The position numbers and the translations under genes were made by a program. Shown here piece by piece: positions 1 through 9,186 of a stretch of 64,000 nucleotides of DNA. The stretch covers positions 372,001 to 436,000 of the forward strand of contig NZ_JAHKRS010000002.1 of NCBI RefSeq assembly GCF_018863235.1, in the 5' to 3' direction. The stretch's first letter is position 1; every line of letters begins with the position of its first letter. Origin of the DNA: Pseudomaricurvus albidus. Lineage in GTDB: Bacteria; Pseudomonadota; Gammaproteobacteria; Pseudomonadales; Cellvibrionaceae. The notes under the pieces were generated by a model. That model saw nothing but the letters and a program-made list of their open reading frames with translations, did no database searches and had not been told where the DNA came from.

Positions 1-570
1 GTCATTGATCTGCTTGAAGTTGTCCAGATCGATCATCATCAGCACCAGCGACTTGCCTGAGCGTTCCACCAGATCCAGAGCCGTTTCCGCTGCGCGTAAA
101 AAAGCAAAGCGGTTGTCAATCTGGGTCACGGTATCCGTGAGCGCCAGCTCCCGATAGCGGGCTTCAATCTTCTTGCGTTCTGTGATGTCCAGAATCACGC
201 CAACCAGGCCGGAGATGGCGTCGTCGATGGCATCAAAAGTCGCTTTGTGAAACATCACATCGCGAATGGAGTCGTCGGCATACTTTACCTTGGCCTCATA
301 GATTTGTTCGCCTTCAGCCTCAAACAGGGCGCAATCCGCTTCGTGATAGACCTGTGCCAGTTCGGGATCGAACAGCTCAAACACGGTTTTACCCACCAGC
401 TCGTCTCGTGAAAGACCAATATACTCCTCAAAAGCCTTGTTGCAGCCCAGATAGCGCCCATCCGTACTTTTAAAGAAAATAGGCGCAGGTACGGCATTGA
501 TGACTGCCTGCAGGACGGTTTTCTCGCTGCGAACGGATGGAAGGGCTTTAAAGTCCTGATAATCTGACAT
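1..570 (-). CDS. PAS-GGDEF diguanylate cyclase, 3' end cut by window
   Basis: An uninterrupted frame runs from an ATG at 570 to the window edge (190 codons). Residues about 15-135 form a PAS sensor domain (PIFFKSTDGRYLGCNKAFEEY and a PAC-like DITERKK end). After it comes the start of a GGDEF domain (LTDTVTQIDNRFAF, then MMIDLDNFKQIND at the edge). GGDEF enzymes join two GTP into cyclic di-GMP, the messenger that commonly controls biofilm adhesins such as the one encoded at 3636-6367. The catalytic GGDEF motif itself lies outside the window, so activity cannot be judged. No membrane segment is visible, so a cytoplasmic protein is likely. It is transcribed divergently from the dioxygenase gene. 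Confidence 0.9.
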   Translation of the reverse strand, partial: MSDYQDFKALPSVRSEKTVLQAVINAVPAPIFFKSTDGRYLGCNKAFEEYIGLSRDELVGKTVFELFDPELAQVYHEADCALFEAEGEQIYEAKVKYADDSIRDVMFHKATFDAIDDAISGLVGVILDITERKKIEARYRELALTDTVTQIDNRFAFLRAAETALDLVERSGKSLVLMMIDLDNFKQIND

Positions 571-839
571 GCGGTGATACCGAAACGAGGTAGTTTGTGG
601 TTTTGTGTGACAGTTTGAATATTTTATACGGCAGTATAAGGCAAAAGTTGAGATATTGTGGATCGGGTCATCCCGCTTCCGGTCGGGCCTCAAGTTCAAG
701 TCAGTAGACTGGGCGCCTGCGTCATTTGTGCACTATGGTAAATTAAGCCGGCACAGCCTCGGAGATTGATTATCTGATATCGGCATAATGGGGCAAGTTG
801 CCGAATACTGGCGATGCGCGAGTACCAGGAGCAGTGATT

Positions 840-1676
840 ATGACCATCAGCGTTACTCCCACGAAAGGTGCCTGTGGCGCCTTTATTGACGGTCTTGACC
901 TTCGGCAGCCGTTATCCCCCGATACCGTCGATGCGATCCGTCAGGCCTGGTTGCAGCATCATGTGGTGGTGTTTCGCGATCAGCAAATCGATGACGACGA
1001 CCTTGAGCGCTTCAGCCGTTATTTCGGTGACTTTGCCGGTGATCCCTATATCGCTCCGATGGCCGGGCGCGAAAACGTGATTGAACTGCGTCGCGCGGCC
1101 GATGAAACCACGCCCATCTTTGCGGATGCCTGGCACACCGACTGGAGCTTTGGTGCCACGCCACCCGCGGCCACCGTACTCCACGGCATCACCATCCCGC
1201 CCCACGGCGGCAACACCGACTTTATCAATCAGCACGAGGTGCTGGCACAGATGCCCGCTGAGCTTCGTCAGCGGTTGCAGGGCAAGATGGCCCGGCACTC
1301 TGCACGTCTGGCCTATGCTCCGGACGGTATGTACGGCCAACAGGATAAAGACCGGGGTCGCGGCTTTACCATCCTCACCGATGAGAGTGCCTACAACGAG
1401 CAGCTCCACCCGCTGATTCGGCAGCACCCCGAAACCGGAGAGGAAGCCATCTTCGGCTGCTTTGGTTATATCGTTGGCATCGCGGATGTCAGTGCCGAAG
1501 AAGAGCAGCAACTGCTCACCGACCTCTACCAGTGGCAAACCCGGGAAGAGTTCCAATACCATCACCAGTGGCAACCCGGCATGCTGGTGATGTGGGACAA
1601 CCGCTCAGTGCTGCACAAGGCCAATGGTGGTTACGAAGGTTACGAGCGGGTGCTGCACCGAACAGTGATTGCCTAG
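840..1676 (+). CDS. TauD/TfdA-family 2-oxoglutarate-dependent dioxygenase
   Basis: A 278-residue Fe(II)/2-oxoglutarate oxygenase of the taurine dioxygenase superfamily. The iron triad is visible as His99 and Asp101 (AWHTDWSF) and distal His259 (WDNRSVLHK); Arg274 (LHRTV) should hold the co-substrate carboxylate. The spacing matches TauD closely. Such enzymes hydroxylate small acids, often starting desulfonation or ether cleavage; the substrate here cannot be told from sequence. I chose the ATG at 840 because AGGAG stands 8 bases before it; an in-frame TTG at 798 would add 14 residues but has no good ribosome site. It stands alone, with no sulfonate transporter next to it. Confidence 0.9.
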   Translation: MTISVTPTKGACGAFIDGLDLRQPLSPDTVDAIRQAWLQHHVVVFRDQQIDDDDLERFSRYFGDFAGDPYIAPMAGRENVIELRRAADETTPIFADAWHTDWSFGATPPAATVLHGITIPPHGGNTDFINQHEVLAQMPAELRQRLQGKMARHSARLAYAPDGMYGQQDKDRGRGFTILTDESAYNEQLHPLIRQHPETGEEAIFGCFGYIVGIADVSAEEEQQLLTDLYQWQTREEFQYHHQWQPGMLVMWDNRSVLHKANGGYEGYERVLHRTVIA

Positions 1677-1865
1677 TGTTTGTGCCGTTTCTCGTTGAGA
1701 CAGATATAATCCTGCAAACATTCATTCTGACAATCGTGTAGATATGGTGTGCTCGCGATAGCGAGAGTTGTTGTCTCGGCCAGGTTATTTTGATGGGGAA
1801 CCACAGAGGTCCTTCGGATAACGGTTGAGGAGTTGTAAGTTCATTGTTTAAGGAAGTTTATTAAT

Positions 1866-2378
1866 ATGTCGGCAAAGAATGTCAGCACGTTTCGAAAGTA
1901 TCATCGTCTTCTGGGATTTTTCCTGGCCGGAGTGATGATGATTTATGCCAGCAGTGGAGTGTTGCTGATTTTCCGTACGACCGATTTCCTGAAGTACGAA
2001 CAGACCACAGAACAACAACTGGCCCCGGGTTTGTCGAAGGAGCAGCTGGGCAAGCAATTGCGTCTCAAAAACTTCCGCGTAAAGGAAGAGAGCAGTGAGT
2101 TTATTTTGTTTGAGCAGGGGCGTTATGCCAAAAACGACGGCACTGCCATCGTCACCGCAAAAAAGTATCCGCCAGCGGTTCAAAAGCTGGTGGACTTGCA
2201 CAAAGCGACTCCCAATAGCCCGTTGTTCTTTATGAACGTCTTTTTCGGATTGGGCTTGTTGTTTCTGGCGGTGTCTTCCTTCTTCATGTTTTTGCGCAAG
2301 GCGCCTACCTATAAAACCGGGTTGAAGTTTGCGTTGGCAGGCTTTGTGGTGGCTGTGGTGATGGTGTTGACGGCATAA
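1866..2378 (+). CDS. small PepSY-type membrane protein
   Basis: A 170-residue protein with one N-terminal membrane helix (about 13-35, after FRKYHRLLGFF), a periplasmic segment of about 80 residues, and two more helices near the C terminus. The start HRLLGFF-AG and the layout resemble PepSY-associated transmembrane proteins, a family often linked to iron or siderophore reduction and uptake. The usual four-helix form is much longer, so this is a short variant. No catalytic residues are recognisable. It converges with the manganese exporter gene across a shared terminator. The family call is moderate and the function is not known. Confidence 0.7.
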   Translation: MSAKNVSTFRKYHRLLGFFLAGVMMIYASSGVLLIFRTTDFLKYEQTTEQQLAPGLSKEQLGKQLRLKNFRVKEESSEFILFEQGRYAKNDGTAIVTAKKYPPAVQKLVDLHKATPNSPLFFMNVFFGLGLLFLAVSSFFMFLRKAPTYKTGLKFALAGFVVAVVMVLTA

Positions 2379-2416
2379 CGCTTTTAAGGGGTTCTAAGCC
2401 GCGAGGCAGACGACCG

Positions 2417-2451
2417 AAAAGGAAGGGGGCGAAAGTTATCCCCCTCCTTTT
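2417..2451. terminator. bidirectional intrinsic terminator
   Basis: The inverted repeat AAAAGGAAGGGGG / CCCCCTCCTTTT has a 10-base loop and one bulged A. It carries A-rich and T-rich flanks, so it can stop transcripts from both convergent genes (1866-2378 and 2489-3046). Confidence 0.75.
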
Positions 2452-2488
2452 AAGACTGTGGATTGTGATTCTTGAGTTCGTTATTGAA

Positions 2489-3046
2489 TCAAGAAAAGAA
2501 TATCTGAAACAGCCCAACCAATATAAAGGCCAGAGCGGCAATCAAGTGAGCCATCTTCATCGGTATTTTCCTCATTATATAATCACCGGCAAACACCACT
2601 GGTACATTGGCGAGCAGCATGCCTAACGTGGTGCCGATCGTCACCAGAATCACCGCATCAAATTGAGCGCCCAGCAGTACTGTGGCGACCTGAGTTTTAT
2701 CGCCAATTTCCGCCAGGAAAAACAGAACCGTAGAAGCAGCGAAAGCGCCATACTTCTGCAGTGAAGACTCCTCGCTGTCATCTTTGTCAGGAACCAGCAG
2801 CCACAAACCCAGCAGAATAAAACTGCCTCCCAATAGCCGTTGCCCAAGGTCACTCTGAAGATATTATGCGATCCATACGCCCAGCCACGTCGATGCTGCG
2901 TGATTGATGAGGGTGGGCACTGGAATGCCAAGCACGATAGCCCACTTGTTGCGGAACTTGGTGGCAAGAAAGAGGGGGAGAAACTGAGTTTTGTCACCGA
3001 TTTCGGCCAGCGCCACAGCAACAAGAGAGATAGAGAGAAGCTCCAT
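2489..3046 (-). pseudogene. UPF0016/Gdt1-type manganese exporter with in-frame stop
   Basis: Two halves of one UPF0016 (MntX/TMEM165-like) cation exporter lie in the same reading frame, separated only by a TAA at 2864-2866. The N-terminal half (from ATG 3046, GGAG 7 bases upstream) carries the first family motif AEIGDKTQ. The C-terminal half carries the second (AEIGDKTQ again, near 2700) and the remaining membrane helices. Joined length would be 185 codons plus the stop, normal for the family. The family exports Mn2+ in bacteria, and the riboswitch just upstream fits that role. One base change (for example TCA to TAA, serine to stop) explains the break. It may be a recent nonsense mutation, a read-through case or a sequencing error; internal restart at TTG 2833 would lose the first motif. 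Confidence 0.85.
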
Positions 3047-3069
3047 ATTAATACTCCGGTGGGATAGCG

Positions 3070-3120
3070 AAAACAAAAGGCAAACGTCAGCCTCCCACCA
3101 TAGGAACTGTCATTTGCCTT
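3070..3120 (-). terminator. riboswitch expression platform (terminator hairpin)
   Basis: On the minus strand AAGGCAAATGACAG pairs with CTGACGTTTGCCTT and is followed by TTTTGTTTTC. The left arm overlaps the last bases of aptamer helix P1, so the two structures exclude each other. Mn2+ binding should hold P1 and prevent termination: an ON switch. GGAG and the ATG at 3046 follow at once. Confidence 0.8.
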
Positions 3121-3222
3121 AAGTCTTGCCAATACCGCGAACGGCACGAACCGACCATGAGCCATGTGGGCTCAAGTATGTTGACCGGCTCTCACCTGGA
3201 GAAGGCTACTCCCTTAAAGGAA
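3121..3222 (-). promoter_or_regulatory. yybP-ykoY manganese riboswitch aptamer
   Basis: On the minus strand the conserved GGGAGTAGCC block (3207-3216 region) is followed by GGTCAACATACTTGAGCCC, GGTCGGTTCGTGCC and TTGGCAAGACTTAAGG, the marks of the yybP-ykoY class known upstream of alx and mntP. The P1 stem pairs CCTTTAAG at the 5' end with CTTAAGG at the 3' end. This class binds Mn2+ and switches on exporter genes. It stands directly before the UPF0016 gene. Confidence 0.88.
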
Positions 3223-3635
3223 GTGCGACACTAACGAAGTGATTGCGTAATCTCAAGTACAGCCGATGAATCACAAAAAGGTTCAGAGTAAGCGTAAGAG
3301 GTTTCTGTAGATCGATGGAGGCTATTAAATGGTCGGCATCGTGTTTCTGGTCCAAGGACGAGGAATTGTCAGTGTCCAATCACCCATGCGGCGTCGGTTG
3401 ATTTGTATCCGGTGTTGGAATCGCTTATAGGAAGTCTAACGTGGGGAAAAATATCAGGCTCTTATTTGTCTGATTAAAAACTGATCGTCTTGGTTTGTCT
3501 TCGCACTAACAGTAGAGGCAATAGGAATTGATGAATTTATTACGTGAAGTAGAGCCCTCTATCTTGCTTTAGAATCTGTTGGTGTTATTATTTGTGACTT
3601 TTTTCACATTAATAATATGGGTAAAGGTGTTAGGG
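3223..3635. other. non-coding divergent intergenic region
   Basis: About 410 bp between the riboswitch leader and the adhesin start. It must hold the promoters of both divergent units, but I found no convincing -35/-10 pair and no clear operator palindrome. No ORF with a ribosome site lies inside it. Confidence 0.5.
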
Positions 3636-6367
3636 ATGAAGTTGCGCGTTGTTTCCTCTTCTGGACAGATTAGCTATACCGAAATCAATGGGTCTCTTTC
3701 TGTGGTCGCAGAGCCCGGAGCAACTTATGCGGTTGTAGATGAAAATCTGCAGGTTGTTGATGATGTTGTCCTGACTCGTGATGGGGATGCATTAGCCGTT
3801 ACAGTTGATGGCGAGGTCGTGGCACAGGTTGACGAGTTTTATGCAGAAAACAGTACCGCAGCTTTTGATACGGGTACTGTTGGTACTTCTGGTGAAACTG
3901 TAGTGATTACCCCTTCTGCGATTGCCGAAGGTGTTGTCTGGGAGGCTGCTGGCAGTTCATCCCTAAACACGGCGCTGCTGGGGTGGTTGGAGCTGCGGCG
4001 ATTGCTGATAACCAGTCGGGAGGTGGTGGCGGTGGCTCAGAAACTGAAAGCCCTGCGCAGACCGCTGCCCCGACTCTGACCATCACCGATGACGTTGCAG
4101 GTACAGCTACCGGTGATGTGACCTATACCTTTACCTTTGATAAAGCTGTGACCGGTTTTGATACGAGCGATATCGTTGTAACCGGTGGTACCAAGGGCAC
4201 CTTTACCGCAGTCAGTGACACCGAATATACGCTAGTCGTTACCCCTGACAGCAACAGTACGACAGACATCACAGTCGATGTGGCTGCAGATGTTGCAGAC
4301 GCGTCTTCAGGCAAGGGTAATCTGGCTGCGACCCAGTCAGTACAGGCAGTCGATACGGTACTTCCTGCTGTCACTATTACAGATGATACTGCGGGTACGG
4401 CCACCGGCGATGTCACCTACACCTTTACTTTCGATGAGGCCGTCACCGGCTTCGCGGCGAGTGACATTACCGTCACCGGCGGAACCAAGGGCACTTTCAC
4501 AGCGGTCAGTGCCACCGAATATACCCTAGTCGTTACCCCTGACAGCAACAGCACCACTAATATCACGGTTGATGTCGCAGCTGATGTGGCGACTGATGCG
4601 GCGGGTAATGGTAATACTGCGGCAAGCCAGTCAGTACAGGCAGTCGATACGGTACTTCCGGCTGTCACCATTACCGATGATACTGCAGGCACGGCCACTG
4701 GAGATGTCACCTACACCTTTACCTTCGATGAAGCCGTTACCGGCTTCGCGGCGAGCGACATTACGGTCACCGGCGGTACCAAGGGTGCCTTCTCCGCCGT
4801 CAGTGCCACTGAATATACGTTGGTTGTGACACCCGACAGCAACAGCATCACCAATATCACGGTTGATGTGGCAGTGGATGTGGCGACCGATGCGGCGGGC
4901 AATGGTAATACTGCGGCAAGCCAGTCAGTGCAGGTCGTCGATACGGTACTTCCGGCTGTCACTATTACCGATGATACTGCGGGAACGGCCACTGGCGATG
5001 TCACCTACACCTTTACCTTCGATGAGGCCGTCACTGGCTTCGCTGCGAGCGACATTGCGGTCACCGGCGGTACCAAGGGTACCTTCACCGCAGTCAGTGC
5101 CACCGAATATACCCTAGTCGTTACCCCCGACAGCAACAGCACCACCAATGTCACCGTTGATGTGGCCGCGGATGTGGCGACCGATGCGGCGGGCAATGGT
5201 AATACTGCGGCAACCCAGTCAGTACAGGCAGTCGATACGGTACTTCCTGCTGTCACTATTACAGATGATACTGCGGGTACGGCCACCGGCGATGTCACCT
5301 ACACCTTTACCTTCGATGAGGCCGTCACCGGCTTCGCGGCGAGTGACATTGCGGTCACCGGCGGTACCAAGGGCACTTTCACTGCGGTCAGTGCCACCGA
5401 ATATACCTTAGTCGTTACCCCCGACAGCAACAGCACCACCAATATCACCGTCGATGTGGCAGCGGATGTGGCGACCGATGCGGCGGGCAATGGTAATACC
5501 GCGGCTGCTCAGTCTGTCCAAGAGGTTGACACTACTCCTTCGGATACTGTCCCACCTAGTCTTACGATCACTGATGACACGGCAGGCACAGCCGATCAAA
5601 GTGTGACATTTACCTTTACGTTTGATGAAGACGTAACCGGTTTTGATGCTTCGGATATTACGGTCACCGGAGGCACCAAGAGTACTTTCACTGCAGTCAG
5701 CGCCAGCGAATATACCCTCGTGGTAACTCCTTTCAGTGACAGTACTGCAAACATAACCGTCGATGTGGCGGCTGATGTGGCGACCGATGGGGCTGGGAAT
5801 GGCAATAATGCAGCAACCCAGGCTGTGCAGGCTGTTGATACGCCAACCTATGTGGTGTTCGATTTTGTGGATGGGGTCAGCTCTGATTACACCGCTGACG
5901 CAACACAGAATGCCTTTGTCGCCGGAGAGGACTATAGAATTTTCTTGCATGTCGATAGCCACGGAGGTTATCTGAATACCTCACCTCAAGGAGGCGCAGC
6001 TGCAGGTGCTAGCTGGAATAACTGGAGCGGTTGGGAAAATCTTGACAGTGGTGATCAAATTATTGTGGTGGGTACAGATGCTGCGACGGGCGTGATAGGT
6101 AATAACGGCAACCCTGTGACTTCGGTTGGGCTTTACTATCCTGGCGCGGTGGTGTGGAGGACTGATACGAATGTCACTGGGCCTGGTGGTGGTGCAGATT
6201 ACCTCTTCTATGGTGGTTCGGTAGCCTTTGGTAGGCAGTATTCAACCATGTCGTCTTTCTATACGTTTGTTTCCGGTGGAAGCTATGGCAATGTAGGGTC
6301 GTTGGTTTCTCATGGTTATTTGCCGGTTTTCTCCGGTGCGACATTGACCTCTCAAGGTTTGGTCTAA
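3636..6367 (+). CDS. type I secreted Ig-repeat adhesin, frameshifted near codon 116
   Basis: An N-terminal module (about 115 residues from ATG 3636, MKLRVVSSSGQISY) of the BapA-prefix kind ends in SSLNTALLG. The natural continuation VVGAAAIADNQSGGGGGG is encoded one frame over, starting at 3983, because the G-run at 3980-3983 has four G where five would keep frame. Then follow five nearly identical 98-residue bacterial Ig-like domains (TFTFDE-AVTGF, DI-VTGGT), a sixth diverged one, and a glycine-rich C-terminal region of about 180 residues that probably holds the uncleaved type I secretion signal. No RTX nonapeptides are seen. Genes for a complete type I exporter follow at 9187-13830, so this is its likely cargo, a surface or biofilm adhesin. 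As read here the full protein is not made without slippage; it may be real, phase-variable or a base-calling error. Confidence 0.8.
4070..5839 (+). repeat. tandem 294-bp repeats inside the adhesin gene
   Basis: Units start at 4070, 4364, 4658, 4952 and 5246, each 294 bp (98 codons) and highly alike at DNA level; a sixth, diverged unit spans about 5546-5839 after a short spacer. Each unit encodes one Ig-like domain starting at P-x-(V/L)-T-I-T-D-D. The near identity of units 2-5 points to recent duplication or gene conversion and predicts copy-number variation. Confidence 0.9.
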
Positions 6368-6377
6368 GCGTATTAAT

Positions 6378-6400
6378 GGGGGTGAGCTTTTCGCCCCCTT
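6378..6400 (+). terminator. weak terminator or attenuator after the adhesin gene
   Basis: GGGGGTGA pairs with TCGCCCCC over a 5-base loop (one G-T pair), followed by TTCACATTTTC. The short T tract suggests partial termination, which would leave the sulfotransferase and exporter genes expressed at a lower level than the adhesin. Confidence 0.55.
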
Positions 6401-6456
6401 CACATTTTCATCTCTCAGAGCAATAAATCTAATTGCAGATTGGTCAGGTTAAGGCG

Positions 6457-9177
6457 ATGAAGTATTTACAGGAATGTCGCCAGCTGGCCGACCGACAGCA
6501 GTATGAGCTTTTGCGTCACAACGCTGAGCACTATTTTCATGAAACTGGTGATGGGGCTTTGCTGGCCTTGTTGGCCATGGCCTGTGCCCACTTGGGCGAT
6601 CGGGATGGTGCTGAACGTGCACTGATAGAATTGCACGACAATCGTGTTGTGCTCGATCTCGCCGGTCATGTGGATCTGGCTGCTGCCCAGTTGCTCACTG
6701 GCCGGCTGCAGCTGGCCAGTGAGCGCTTGGAAATGGTGCTTAACGAGCAGCCGGATAATGCGCTGGCGCTGGCGAGACTGGCGTTTTGCCGGATGCATAA
6801 TGGCGACTTGGAACAGGCTCGGATCCTCTATCAGCGGTCAGTCGAACTCCATCCCCACCGGTTGCCGGCCTGGGTGTCGCTGACCAAACTGTATCTCTTA
6901 GCACATCAGCCCGAGCATGCTGAACAGACTTTGCAGCAAGCCATGATGTGGCTGGAACAATTGCGCCCGCAGTTACCTGATTCCGTGGTGCAGATTCAGC
7001 AGGTGCAGCTGCAAAATTTGCAGTTGGAAGTCTGGGTTGCCTGCGATCAGCTGGCGACAGCCGAGGCCTGGCTGGAACGGCAGCAGGGAGTCGTTCAGGA
7101 AGAGGATTGGGTTGCGTGTGTCACAACTTTCAGTCAGATCTTGTCGGGGGTTGATCGTCACGATACCGCTGAAGAGGCGTTGCGTAATGCACTGAAAGTC
7201 TATCCGAAAAACCTGTCTCTGATCACAGCGGTGGTTGAGCTGCTGCAGCTGGCAGGAAGAACTCAGCAGGCCATCGTGTTGTTGCGTCGGGGTATTGCAC
7301 TGATCCGACAGGGCGAGGCCGGTGGGCCGGAGATGGAGGTTGTGTTCTGGGCTCGGATGTCGACCATTTGTTTGCATCAGCGGCATAAGCAGGCTCGCAA
7401 GGCAGCAGAAAAAGCCTGTGAGCTTGCAACCGGTTTGGAACGTAGTGACAACCTGCCCGAACTGCGGGTCTGGCAGATACAGGCGCAGGCCAAAAATGCT
7501 CAGGCGCAAGTCGAAAGCCAGGCGCAGAACTACGATGTATCAGAACGTTTGTTTAAGGAACTGCTGGAGCAGAATCCATGGTTCCTGCCATCGCTGCAGG
7601 GGCTTGGCCAGCAGTATATGCAACTCGGCCGTATTGACGAAGCCGTTGAACTGTTTAACAGGATCAGAGAGATTGATCCGACGAAAGGCTTTTCCGCACT
7701 GATCAGCGCACGCCAGTTCCCGGAAGATGAACAGACACTTGAGCGGATAGAAAAGGCGGCGCGTCTGCCGAGTCTTGAGGGCTCGATGGCGTCGGGAGTG
7801 CTGTTCCAGTTGGCCAGTGCCAGGGAAAAGCGCAAGGATTACGATCGGGCATTTACATTGGCCGCTGATGCCAATAACGGCTCCAAAAAGTTTTTGCAAT
7901 ACGACCCCGAGGCTCACCGTCAGCGTTGTGCCCGTATTCGTCATGCTTTTTCGCGCGAGTTATTCGAGGCCCGACAGGGCTGCGGTTACCGGGGGGAGGA
8001 TGAGTCCCTGCCGGTCTTTGTGTTGGGCATGCCTCGTTCCGGAACCACTCTGGTAGAGCAAATACTCGGCAGTCACAGTGAAATATTTGGTGCCGGTGAA
8101 CTCGGTGTTATCCCCCAGCGTATTGCGGGTTTGGATCGCTGGGAGCGTCATGTGGGGTCGGGCCGACAGTACCCTGATTGCGTAGATGATCTAACTCCAC
8201 CGGTAACGCAGGGAATTGCCCGCGGCATTCTCGAAGAGCTGAAAGGTCTGGCAAGTAATGATAAGTCGGGAGCCCGGTTTATTGTTGACAAGTTGCCGCA
8301 CAATTTCGAAAACATTGGTCTGATCAAGTTTTTATTTCCTAAGGCGAAGATCATCTCCGTGCGCCGCGATCCGCGGGATATTGCGCTGTCCAACTATTTT
8401 ACCGACTATCAGGCCAAACATGGCGGGATGGGCTTTGCGTATGACATGGAGTGGATAGGTCAACAGCTCGCAGATCACAACTTGTTGATGCATCACTGGA
8501 TGAAAGTTTTTCCTGGTGAGCTGCTGGAAATACAGTACGAAGACCTTATCGAGAATACGGAATTCCAGACTCGACGAATGCTGAAGTACATCGGTGTTGA
8601 ATGGGAGCCACAGGTGCTCAGCTTCAATGAGCTTGACCGGCCGGTCAAGACCGCGTCGGTGTGGCAAGTACGACAACCCATATACAAAACCTCCACGGCA
8701 AAGTGGGAGCGTTACAAGTCACATCTTGCTCAATTGATTAAAGGGACCAATGCCAAAATTGAGTGGGAGCCCATCGAGATGGAGCGCTTTCCGGTACCAG
8801 GAATGTTTACGGGAGGCGTCGCTCTGTATAAGGAGGAGCGACTCGATGAAGCCGAGTACGAGTTTAAAAAAGTCCTGCATCATTTCCCGGAGCACGGTGG
8901 CGCCCATTTTATGGTGGGGCTGATTTACGTGCGCAAGGGTCACTTAAAAGACGGCATTGCGATGATGGAAAAGGGGTTGGCCGTGTGTCCCTGGAATCGC
9001 AACTGGCGCAAGGACCTGATCCAGGCCTGTGAAATGGCGGGTGATACACAGCGGGTGAGTGAACTGACCCGAGTGCCATCCTCCACTGACACACCTGATC
9101 TGGAAGCGGCCAATGAAGGCGAAAGACAATACAGTACGTCGGTGAATGCAGCGACCGACGCCTGTCACGAACACTAA
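6457..9177 (+). CDS. TPR-repeat sulfotransferase
   Basis: A 906-residue fusion. Residues about 1-500 are tetratricopeptide repeats. A PAPS-dependent sulfotransferase domain follows, with the 5'-phosphosulfate loop VLGMPRSGTTLVEQ (about 522-535) and the 3'-phosphate motif VRRDPRDIALSNYF (about 632-645); a further TPR stretch is at the C terminus. Enzymes of this layout move a sulfonyl group from PAPS to a protein or glycan. It sits between the adhesin and its exporter genes, 79 bp after the adhesin stop region and 9 bp before the channel gene, so the adhesin (many Tyr and Thr) or a surface glycan is a fair guess for its target. ATG 6457 is chosen over an upstream TTG at 6433. No signal peptide is visible, so it should act in the cytoplasm before export. 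Confidence 0.88.
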   Translation: MKYLQECRQLADRQQYELLRHNAEHYFHETGDGALLALLAMACAHLGDRDGAERALIELHDNRVVLDLAGHVDLAAAQLLTGRLQLASERLEMVLNEQPDNALALARLAFCRMHNGDLEQARILYQRSVELHPHRLPAWVSLTKLYLLAHQPEHAEQTLQQAMMWLEQLRPQLPDSVVQIQQVQLQNLQLEVWVACDQLATAEAWLERQQGVVQEEDWVACVTTFSQILSGVDRHDTAEEALRNALKVYPKNLSLITAVVELLQLAGRTQQAIVLLRRGIALIRQGEAGGPEMEVVFWARMSTICLHQRHKQARKAAEKACELATGLERSDNLPELRVWQIQAQAKNAQAQVESQAQNYDVSERLFKELLEQNPWFLPSLQGLGQQYMQLGRIDEAVELFNRIREIDPTKGFSALISARQFPEDEQTLERIEKAARLPSLEGSMASGVLFQLASAREKRKDYDRAFTLAADANNGSKKFLQYDPEAHRQRCARIRHAFSRELFEARQGCGYRGEDESLPVFVLGMPRSGTTLVEQILGSHSEIFGAGELGVIPQRIAGLDRWERHVGSGRQYPDCVDDLTPPVTQGIARGILEELKGLASNDKSGARFIVDKLPHNFENIGLIKFLFPKAKIISVRRDPRDIALSNYFTDYQAKHGGMGFAYDMEWIGQQLADHNLLMHHWMKVFPGELLEIQYEDLIENTEFQTRRMLKYIGVEWEPQVLSFNELDRPVKTASVWQVRQPIYKTSTAKWERYKSHLAQLIKGTNAKIEWEPIEMERFPVPGMFTGGVALYKEERLDEAEYEFKKVLHHFPEHGGAHFMVGLIYVRKGHLKDGIAMMEKGLAVCPWNRNWRKDLIQACEMAGDTQRVSELTRVPSSTDTPDLEAANEGERQYSTSVNAATDACHEH

Positions 9178-9186
9178 AGAGACATT

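Noticed and set aside
912-1574. Long minus-strand frame of 220 codons opposite the dioxygenase gene
   Set aside because: It lies wholly inside a clear TauD-family gene on the plus strand, has no family features and no ribosome site.
4123-5490. Regular series of minus-strand frames of 97 codons
   Set aside because: They are mirror frames of the 294-bp adhesin repeats and repeat with the same period.
4070-5839. Possible CRISPR or satellite array
   Set aside because: The unit is 294 bp, in frame and codes for Ig-like domains; there are no short spacers.
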